Positions 55,440-64,000 of a stretch of DNA of 64,000 nt are shown here, piece after piece (position 1 is the first letter of the stretch; the number at the start of each line of letters is the position of its first letter). The position numbers were made by a program, and so were the translations under genes. Origin of the DNA: Margaritifera margaritifera (lineage: Eukaryota; Mollusca; Bivalvia; Unionida; Margaritiferidae); the NCBI GenBank assembly GCA_029931535.1, contig JAQPZY010001675.1:1052001-1116000 (forward strand), in the 5' to 3' direction. A model generated the notes under the pieces. It saw only the letters and a list, made by a program, of their open reading frames with translations, was not told the origin of the DNA and ran no database searches.

Positions 55440-56512
55440 CTCCATTTTTGTTTTAGCCATACTCATAACTTTGAACTACACTGAAACCCCCCAAAAACAA
55501 ATTTTGTTATCATTTCGGATTCCATTTCCACACTGAAAGCCTTGCAAAACCTGACATTTCACAAGCCGTTAATATCCAAAATCTTACAGAAACATGATTT
55601 GCTTATACAGTCTGAAAAAGTAGTCTGTACTGTTGGCTGCCTAGTCACATTGGTATTAAGGGTAATGAATGGGCAGATAAAGCAGCCAAAGCTGCCCTGC
55701 AGTCACCCTTTTCCAAATACTGACTTCAGATATTATATAAATCATCATATTTTTCATACTTGACAAAACATGTGGAATGAAAACTCCACGAACAAGCTTC
55801 AGAACATCAAACCCTCAAATGGATAGTGTCTTCCCTCATATAGAACATGTCACAGAGATGAGGTGGTATTGTTCCGATCGCGTACGGGACACATATAATT
55901 TACTCATGCATACCTCATGAAGGGCATAGTACACAAAAATGAAACAAACTACCTAATAGGAAAATTCACAACTCATGATCATTCGACTCGGGAATGTGAC
56001 CAACGCAATTTTCGGAATTTTTTTATAGGGACCGCACACGAAAATAGACAACTGGGCATACATTTGACATATCCTAAACAAAAGTAACAGCTCGAAGGCG
56101 AGAGGAGACGGACAGACGGATGGAAGGATGCTGCCAAGGTGCCGGACCCCGGACTTTGTGGATGTTAATTCCGTGGGGCTCCCTTCCCCTCTCGATGGAT
56201 TGCTGGGTGTCGGCCGTGTTTGGCGCCCTTCTTCCTGCGGTTTGCTTGGGTGGCATCAAATAGCGATTTAACGCATAAATGAATCAGCACGCAAAAGCGG
56301 GCATCTAAAGGAGTCGCAAATTATTTGTCCAATAAGCGACTATAATCCAAAATAGTAGCACCTCCTGAAGGGTGAACCTCAACCAGCGTGCATACTCTGC
56401 CAGTGTCCAGTGACAGTGGAACACATTCTTGTCAAGTGTACAGACTTCCACACTGTGATACAGAAGTATTTTGACGTGAAATCAATGAAGAAACTTTACC
56501 ATGTTTAAACAG
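55440..56512 (+). pseudogene. LINE RNase H and C-terminal domain, broken
   Basis: Reading frames in order show FVIISDSISTLKALQNL and, at about 55,640-55,690, PSHIGIKGNEWADKAAKAAL. The latter is the H-x-GIKGNE-x2-AD signature of retrotransposon RNase H. Then THAYLMKG ends at the insertion. After it, GEPQPACILCQCPVTVEHIL and KCTDFHT give the C-x2-C...EH-x3-C knuckle and the end of the LINE protein, finishing near 56,508. The RNase H plus terminal knuckle fits I/Nimb-type LINEs. Frame breaks at about 55,630 and 55,850 and the insertion make it non-functional. Confidence 0.85.
55925..56359. mobile_element. 435 bp insertion in the LINE, 13 bp target duplication
   Basis: The LINE sequence ACCTCATGAAGGG (55,912-55,924) recurs as ACCTCCTGAAGGG at 56,360-56,372, where the LINE frame continues. 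The insert includes a GC-richer block at 56,090-56,260. There the minus strand has a 61-codon frame (MMPPKQTAGRRAPNTADTQQ...) unlike the AT-rich surroundings. The element type is not recognised; a retroposed fragment is the simplest reading. Confidence 0.75.
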
Positions 56513-57028
56513 AGAACATGTTCGATTTTTTTAAAGAGAAAGTGGTTTATACAGCAAATTTTGACCGTATGTTTTCCCTTTGTGTTTATTTTATATACCT
56601 TTACAGAATGTTAACATCTTTGCTTTTTTACTTTAATCGTGTATTATTTAATGTTTATGTGCGGGTTTGTTTTTTTTTTTTGAAGACTTTTATCTTCCTA
56701 TATGTTTTTTCTTTCTTTGCAATTCTTTATATTTAAATGTTTAGAGCTTAACTTTTAATTGGCACCATATAGCCAGTATTGTGCTGACGTGCCGTTAAAC
56801 CCCACAACTAATACTACTCGTTCATAGAGTCAAACTTATTCGACTCACATCGGGAAGAAACGAGGATGTTCCAATTGGAGACTACTTTTGCATGCGTGTT
56901 TTTCAACGTAGCAGCAGAGGTAATCCTTTTTGCTCGTGTATGTTAATGCACTAATGCATGTGGATGCGTAAATTACATTGATCACGGTTGAGGCTATTAT
57001 TCTCAAGAAATACTAAATAAAGTCTAAC

Positions 57029-57358
57029 AATTACTAAAGTACTATTATCTTAAATAGACCCTACGTCTGAAAGAAATTACCAAAGTACTATTATTTTTAA
57101 AAGACCATACGTCTGAAAGAAATTACCAAAGTACTATTATTTTTAAAAAACCCAACGTCTGAAAGCAATTACCAAAGTACTATTATCTTTAATAGACCCT
57201 ACGTCTGAAAGCAATTACCAAAGTACTATTATCTTAAAAAAGACCATACGTCTGAAAGCAATTACCGAAGTACTATTATCTTTAATATAATACCCTACGT
57301 CTGAAGGCAATTACCAAAGTACTATTACCTTTAATAGACCCTACGTATGAAAGCAGCT
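57029..57358 (+). repeat. 46 bp tandem array, seven units
   Basis: AATTACCAAAGTACTATTAT starts at 57,029, 57,075, 57,121, 57,167, 57,213, 57,260 and 57,309; each is followed by ACGTCTGAAAGC. Spacing is 46 bp, drifting to 47 and 49 at the end. Confidence 0.97.
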
Positions 57359-58311
57359 TACCTCAATCTTCCGGACAAATCATATTCTGGAATTTTTTTT
57401 TTCTCTAAAGCGGAAACATATAATTTATGCGACCCATCAAAAGGCTGATGAGACTCTATGTAGTTGCTTAACTTGACATTATTTTCTGGTCGTAACTATT
57501 AAAATGTGTTATCAAACTCGGCGTATTTGCAAACTTTGCGAACAGTTGAAATATATTTGTCGATTTACAGTCGTACCAACAAGTAACACAAGAATTAATC
57601 TTCTTGCTGCATTTTGAAGCATGATTCAGGTGATCTGATGAGGGTTGCGTTAATTTTATACGTTACTGATTGTAGTCGTGGACATTTTTGTGCCGCATTC
57701 GATTATTCATATCGTTCTTTATGCCGTAGACTTTTCCTTGCGATGTTTGCTTATTTGGAAAGTGAAATCTTCTCATAGCTGGAATACATGCCGTTTTTTC
57801 TTAGACCTATAACCTTAGCAGTACCGTTCCTTGAGTTAGCATCTACATGCTTTAAGGAACATTTCTTGTAAGCACAATTTTAGTTTTCTCTTGTTTTGTT
57901 ACTTATTCATACAGTACTGTAGGGAAATACTATCTCCTTAAATGCTCTCATTTATTGACAACAGTTCTTTATTCCATGATTCGAATTTTCCATTATTTGC
58001 ATATGCCTTCATTTATACATCAATCAAGAATATTTGTTGTGTTCCCAATGATCTGCCTTTATATATGTATCATCATCAATCCATATAAACTCAAATAACG
58101 GGTGATAACTTTCTTGTACTGGAGTTATTTGTTGTTGTTGTACAGAGATTGTCAGACTATACAGATTTTTTGGTGGCTTTTTAATATACAAGTGCTGCCA
58201 ATGATTTAAAGAAGTGTTGAAACCCTTACCAGTCTATTTGTTTTGAAATATATTAATTTTGAATTCTATTTTAATGTTCCATTCAAAAAATTTCCGAGTT
58301 GGAAAAATACT
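57359..58311. other. No gene seen
   Basis: AT-rich without recognisable features. Confidence 0.5.
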
Positions 58312-58430
58312 GTATGTATGTATGTATGTATGTATGTATGTATGTATGTATGTATGTATGTATGTATGTATGTATGTATGTATGTATGTATGTATGTATG
58401 TATGTATGTATGTATGTATGTATGTATGTA
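58312..58430 (+). repeat. (GTAT)n microsatellite
   Basis: About 29 perfect units. Confidence 0.99.
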
Positions 58431-58556
58431 TCTGTTTCCAATATTAATTATTTATCCATCTATCCCTCCACCCATCCATTGATCTATTTATTTCTTCGAT
58501 CAATCCATTTCATTCCATCTTTCTTCTTCAAATCATTCAATTCATTGTATTCATCC

Positions 58557-58785
58557 CGTGGTGACCGAGTGGTCCAACACGCTCGCCTTTGCAGATCACT
58601 CATATCTCACCTCTGTCCGCGTGGGTTCGAATATCGGCTCGGCCAACGTGGTTATGTGAGAAAGCTTGCCAGTAGCTTCACGTGGGTCGGTGGTTCTTCT
58701 AGGGTTTTTTTCCGGATTCTTCCTACACCCAATAATATCGGGCCTCCATGTACTGAAAAAAAGCGTTAAACCCACAAAACTAAAC
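58557..58785 (+). mobile_element. tRNA-derived SINE, full length, 9 bp target duplication
   Basis: The head GTGGTGACCGAGTGGTCCAA...GTGGGTTCGAATATCGGCTC has a long variable arm, like tRNA-Ser/Leu. The body ATGTGAGAAAGCTTGCCAGT and GTGGGTCGGTGGTTCTTC matches the copy at 35,810. The tail AAAGCGTTAAACCCACAAAA ends it. TATTCATCC lies on both sides (58,548-58,556 and 58,786-58,794). Confidence 0.92.
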
Positions 58786-59462
58786 TATTCATCCATCTAT
58801 CCCAAACAGTTTTGTTTTAAAAATCAGAAAAGAATCCTTTATTGGGCTATTTTGTAAACATTTCTGTCGCTAAATTTGTCTCGGTATCAATCAGATTCAA
58901 TATGCCACTTCGCTTGTCACCAAATTTACTAAATATATTTGATGGTGCGCCCTCGAGTGACGTAGTACGTAGTTAAGCCATTAATAGTTCTGACCTCTGC
59001 GTAAACACTTGTTACTTCCGGGTGGATAACTGCAATAGCGTAATTCACATCTACAGGTACTTTGTGTTCCAGATCGATAACAAAATGTAAATAATCCAAT
59101 TTTTACATTATCTGTGAGTCGTTTAGTCGTCATTAATGCCTCGCTTACAAGTCATTACGTGTAGAGAAACCAAAATACTAATGAATCTGATTAGAGTCAT
59201 TGCTTGATAGACACATTATAAACACACACCTACAAGGAAGATTCGCATTTTGAGACCTCTACGTGCTAGAAGTAATTCTAAAGATATTGCATAATTTTTA
59301 TTTGACTGACATTTTATAATTTCTTAAAAATTCTGAGTTGTATATAAAACAAGGATTATCCTTAAGTTTTTGCTCCATGGCCGTGATATCTCAATGGAAA
59401 GAATATGATTTTTATCACCAATGAAATCCGTCACAGGGGGCCTGCCTGTATATTTGTCTATA

Positions 59463-59532
59463 CTAGATAACGTAGCTCAGTAGAAAGAACTGTAGACTCA
59501 TATTCGGGAGATCGTGGTTCGAATCTCTTTTT
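59463..59532 (+). pseudogene. tRNA-Met-like pseudogene
   Basis: GATAACGTAGCTCAGTAGAA, CTCATAT in the anticodon position (CAT) and GGTTCGAATCTC as B box. GATAA can pair with TTGTC at the ends, but the T stem has mismatches. Probably a pseudogene or SINE head. Confidence 0.55.
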
Positions 59533-60077
59533 GTCAATTACCCTTTAACAAGACTCTTTTACTCGCTTTATGAAGTAGATCCATTCATATATCATTTGCT
59601 ATGGATTGGTGTCCCTTATATGAAGTTATGCACATTCACTCGCTTCAAGGTATGAGAAGTCGATAAAACTCTGGCCGTATGAGCCACAAGTAGGCTCAGA
59701 CTGATCGTAACTTTTAAATTTTATCCTATCCGTACTACTACATTTTCAGAGTCCATTTTCGTGTCGCTACTCCGTCTAATATAAATTGGTGATATCAGTC
59801 CCTTCTGCGCCAAATGCTCCCACATAATGAAGTTTAATACACACACACTATTATCTACTCTGCCCTTTAAGTGTTTCTATTTAACATTGGGTACAAAAAT
59901 ATTGTGTTTCTAGGGTTCGAGATTTACATGATTGTTGTCGCTGATTTGTTCCCTTCTTGACATAGTTAACACCTATATCACTGAACTAGAATGCAACGTA
60001 TGTGCTCCCTTGCACCAGCAATATCTATAGAACATGTGCTATAGATGTTTCTGCCTGCATGCATGTAACTGTCCGCC

Positions 60078-60150
60078 CGTCTGCTACACATCGAACCCAC
60101 ACCCTTTCGGTCGCGAATTCGGCACGCTAAACACTGAGATACTGCGTCTC
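60078..60150 (-). pseudogene. tRNA-like SINE head
   Basis: Minus strand reads GGAGACGCAGTATCTCAGTG, GCGACCGAAAGGG and GGGTTCGATG. Related to heads at 25,850 and 50,135. It abuts the LINE 3' end that follows. Confidence 0.55.
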
Positions 60151-60475
60151 CTCATTTCGATTAAGAACCTTTTTGATTATGTGACAGCAGAGAAAATCTT
60201 ATATTTTTTTTATAAAGAATGTGCTTTATATATAAAGTTTTGACCCAGTTTAAGGAGTTTAAAGTTTTACTTTTATCTTGTTTATACTTTCTAAAGAAAT
60301 TTTAGATGAACTGACGATTTTATCTTTATATCAGTGTAGAATATGTTTTCTTTTACTTGGAAGAATTTATCTTCCCAAAGATTTTAGCAATATTTAACCT
60401 GAACTTTTTTATTGTTGTAACTTTTACTTGGCAGTATGTAGCCAGGATTGTGCTGATGTGCCGTTAAACTTTATA
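60151..60475 (+). mobile_element. 3' end of the I-clade-like LINE, second plus-strand copy
   Basis: The last coding residues LFDYVTAEKILYFFYKECAL are followed by an untranslated stretch and the tail ATGTAGCCAGGATTGTGCTG, ATGTGCCGTTAAAC. After the tail come CATGCACACATACGTAC tetranucleotide-like repeats. Confidence 0.7.
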
Positions 60476-60830
60476 CATGCACACATACGTACTCGGAACT
60501 AAGTGTTCCTACCAGTCGATTTGTGTCCGACCAAAATCCCGTTCCATTTCCAAAGTGTAACAGACCAAATTAAAAACACAAAATGTAAATGGTCGCAGGC
60601 AACGAATTATTTTATGAGCTACGGAACCAGCCCAGGTGTGTTGGTTTATTAAATATCGTATTTAAAAGAACGAATGTTGCTGATTGGCTGAAAAAAAATT
60701 ACTGGAAAAAAATTAACGTAACTTTTCAGAAGAAGCCTACGTATGGGTAAACTGCACGTAATAGTAGGCTTGAACCAAAAACCATTTTAATTTTATCCCT
60801 GTCGCCGCATTTGTGCTACTGGATGCAGAC

Positions 60831-60985
60831 GAGGAGATCCTACTGGGCCTGATTTTTATAGTGGCAAACGAGGAAATGTTACCGGGCCTGATTTTTATAG
60901 TGGCAAACGAGGAAATCTTACCGGGCCTGATTTTTATTGTGGCATACGAGGAGATCTTACCGGGCCTGATTCTTATAGTGGCCAC
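60831..60985 (+). repeat. 39 bp tandem array, four units, in frame
   Basis: GAGGAGATCCTACTGGGCCT-type units start at 60,831, 60,870, 60,909 and 60,948. As 39 is divisible by three, frames on both strands stay open across it (EEILPGLIFIVAN on plus). No evidence that either is a gene. Confidence 0.97.
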
Positions 60986-63900
60986 CTTAAAGGAAATATT
61001 TGTTTGTATGCATGATTTGCCAGTCTTACAACACAATTATAGCATTCTTCCCAAACATTATTATTACGGTCTCTGGGAATTGAATTAGTTGCCTGTTCCC
61101 AAATGTTTACAACCTGGAGATAGCGAGTATAGTTTTGAAAACCGACTCGTCACTGAGTTTAATCAGTATTATGTCTAGTCTGCAACATAGAGGGTTCCCA
61201 AAAGCACAGGGGTTTCCCAAAAGCTAACCAAACTGCAACACAGTGGGTTTCCCAAAGCATATGCGGTTTCCCAAAAGCTAGCTAAGCTGTAACACGGGGG
61301 TGGGGGCATGGGGTGGGGTGGGGGGCTCAAAAGATCACCAAGCTGAACTAGGCCATATAGTTGGATTTATGTTCTAAGACAATCGTTTAACATAGTCATG
61401 AACTACCAAGAACAAGCTCGTCTTATTAGTTTAAAACTGATTTTGGAGGAATGAACTTGAAAGGTTCAAGTAAATATATACAAGTATTGGCATTTCTAAA
61501 ACCTTGCCGTTGTTTAGCTGAACCAGTTAGGTGCCGGATCGAAGCCCATTGTTGTAGGGGTTAATACCTGGGTTCTTACTGAAGAAGGTTTATGATGAAT
61601 CTGTTTACCTTATTTAGTTAAGTTTTACTACGTGTTGTCAGGATGGCAGCATTTGTTATAGACATGTATTTAATTAAAAGACTCTTTGCTGCAGACCAAT
61701 GATACAGTTCCTCGAGTATGTATTTTCAAATATTAATGTAGCGCTCGACGAACATTTGAATAAAGGTAAAAACTTTTTTAATGCAAAGTCTGCAGACTGG
61801 GAGCAACAGTGCCTCACGAAGATATTGAGAAGTCATACAATATTCAATCTGGGCTCTTTCTCTAGGTTTCACTAATTTATATTCTAATGTTGCAATCCTG
61901 ACAACATGTGCTGTAAAGAATAGGCGACAAATAAATAAAACCCCATTATATCAACGGAAATATAAATAACAACCCATTATATCAACGGGTGGATATACAC
62001 TCTATTCAGCTGATGTAGCTTCTTGACGTCACGTTTTGTGAAAAAAACTAATATTTGTTAATCTTAATGAGGTATTGCTCAAGATCTCCGGGACAATATT
62101 TATAGGAGACATTAACCCTGATGAGCTTTGCAATGGGAGATAATCATCCGTTGTTTCCAGCGGAAATACGTACAGCCGACAAATTCCTAGTGCCCAGTGA
62201 CGTAAACCTTTTTCACAAATCGGCATGTTACGTATCAAAACAGCTAGTGCCTATATTACCGGAAACAACAACAAAGAAAAATCCATGCAATTTTATCCAA
62301 TCGAATTGGATGAATCTGTAAAGTCCCTTTTGCAAACGGTGCGGAGGTACAATGTCATGTTTGCTAATGATCGTAAAAGACGGTAGTGATAGTGTATAGT
62401 ATACCAATCAGATCATCCTCAGACTTTTCCGTGAAAAAAAAAATATTAAAAAAAAACAAACAAACAAACTCGTATACGTCTTAGAGGCAGCCATTTTAAA
62501 TTTCATTCATACAAACGGACCAATTACTTGACGTGATAACGTAAAGAAATGCTAATTCAATGTGTATATGAAAATAAGTTTATTGATAAATTGTAAAAAA
62601 AAATATTTCAAAGCTAGTTTTAGTTAACAATATATTTCTTAGCTTGAATATGTTAACTTGACCTGTTATTTAGTCCATACACGTTCAGAAAAAAGATCAT
62701 AGACTGTTTATTACTTTATTGTGTAAGAGTTGTGTTTCTGCCCCCCCCCCCCCCCCTCATTCTTCCCACTCCACAATATGGCAAAATTAATCGGGGAATA
62801 TGCATCAGAGTTTTTTTTTTTCGGGCATGACATAAAAGGCCGAAGTTGCTCATATGTATGTGATAACTATGGGACTTTTGTAGAATACATATTGTCATTC
62901 AAGTGAGAAGACGTGCATTTAACGTCACCTAATTATTGGTGTCATTTGTCGCAGCTTTGTTGTTATTAATGACGTAATTCTGTTCCCCATCTGTATGACC
63001 ACAACAACTATCAATATTAATAAATGCCAGAGACCATACATGATATGGGGCAATATATGGTAGATTAAGCAGATGAGCGTATGATATTGGACATTCTAAC
63101 CAACATCAGTTTTGGCCGGCCACAGCGCAGAACAATCGTTTTAATTACTAGATATGATATATATGTAAAAGGATATGAAGAATATAAATGTTAGCACACA
63201 TTAAATAAGTTTATTTGTAAATATTTATCCAGGCCTTTCCATGAAACCATCTTTAGTTGGAAATAAGTCTGTTAGTATCACTATATACATTAAATCTATT
63301 TTTCATATTTGTGTTGTGTGGTATATGGGTAAGAAAACAAGTTTCTCGCCTTTCGTGCATACTTTCCCAAGGGGTTGAAAAATAATGGCAAATGCTGGTT
63401 TGAGTGATAGTATCTTCTGTGGTTTTTTTTTTTTTTTTTTTTTTTTTTAAGGTTTAGCCCTTTCTTGTAAGTTGTATCAACGGGATTATTTTAGATTTTA
63501 TTTGTGACTTGGTCTGTCAAGACCGGAAATTACATCTTTGCATAAATGAATAAAATCTACAGTGTCTCTAACATCCTTGAACGCAATATATATGGGATGT
63601 TATTTAGAATACGCTGATGTATTTTTTGTTCGAAAAGAATAAATCAGAAATAAAAATTTTACCGTGATTCACAAGAGTTTTATTTTCTCATGAACGAATA
63701 AATAAAGTGACCTGTCTTAATAAGTATCGTAAATTAGAATTGGAGGTACAGCCATTTTCTTATATCAAATTTTTCAGCCATTTTCCTCCGGCTTTTTTCC
63801 ACGTTATAAGTTGTCATCTCTCTCAGTCTTTCAGTGTTGCAAAGATTTGTGATTGATTGGAATAGTGTTAGTGTATATCTATCGAAACACTTATCTAACA

Positions 63901-64000
63901 AACAACCAAACACATAGACAAATATACACATTTACTTAAGGATAATTTCTCTCAACAATACTAAAGCACTTATCTAACGAAACTAAGAGGGCGAGGCAAG
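60986..64000. other. No gene identified
   Basis: A 66 bp motif with GGTTTCCCAAAAGCTA occurs about twice at 61,186-61,300. CCCATTATATCAACGG is doubled at 61,943-61,990. C-run at 62,740-62,756, T-run at 63,423-63,449. No conserved coding pattern. Confidence 0.45.

Larger units (their letters stand above)
55440..56810 (+). mobile_element. 3' end of an I-clade-like LINE with RNase H
   Basis: The coding remains (see next entry) are followed by an untranslated region and the tail ATATAGCCAGTATTGTGCTG and ACGTGCCGTTAAACC at 56,768-56,802. The 5' part is missing. The same 3' end occurs at 26,765 (minus) and 60,150. The SINE copies in this window end in a related tail. Confidence 0.8.

Noticed and set aside
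59463..59532. Functional tRNA-Met gene
   Set aside because: CAT anticodon and B box are present, but the T stem does not pair well and the acceptor stem is partial.

Overview
This is a 64 kb piece of an animal nuclear genome. It is AT-rich and gene-poor, and it is full of microsatellites, minisatellites and transposon remains. Several tRNA-headed SINE families and short LINE 3' ends look like those common in molluscs, so a mollusc (possibly a bivalve) or a related lophotrochozoan is the best guess. That guess rests on repeat style, not on a host gene. No complete host protein-coding gene, rRNA gene or intact tRNA gene could be supported.

The main object lies at about 3.6-21.3 kb. It is a decayed Polinton/Maverick (adintovirus-like) element whose terminal inverted repeats are built of 60-70 bp sub-repeats. 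On the minus strand, in 5' to 3' order from high to low coordinates, it holds an unrecognised ORF cluster, a protein-primed family B DNA polymerase, a core-like ORF, a penton-like minor capsid protein, a pVI-like protein, a major capsid protein, two related short hydrophobic proteins, an adenain-type cysteine protease, a zinc-ribbon plus phospholipase-A2-like protein and a retroviral-type integrase. The packaging ATPase and two unknown ORFs run on the plus strand from a 63 bp divergent gap. An AT-rich, ORF-free stretch with repeats (11.3-12.9 kb) separates them from the polymerase. Nearly every gene has stops or frameshifts, and two or more catalytic positions are lost. A 5'-truncated L2/CR1-like LINE of about 3.05 kb has landed inside the right terminal repeat. 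Its 3' part contains a hammerhead-ribozyme-like motif of the kind known from Penelope-like elements.

The rest (21.3-64 kb) is a patchwork. It has three hAT-type MITEs, two of them with perfect 8 bp target duplications, and SINEs with target duplications at 23.8, 45.6 and 58.6 kb. It also has an element with inverted repeats of about 200 bp at 32.0-33.0 kb, a diverged tandem duplication of about 1.34 kb at 35.0-37.5 kb, and tandem arrays with units of 38, 39, 41, 46, 74 and about 160 bp. A RNase H-bearing LINE 3' end at 55.4-56.8 kb is split by a GC-richer 435 bp insertion flanked by a 13 bp duplication. Several LINE and SINE 3' tails share the same terminal motif, and in places that motif runs straight into tetranucleotide microsatellites. 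A few CpG- or CCAAT-bearing spots are possible host promoters.
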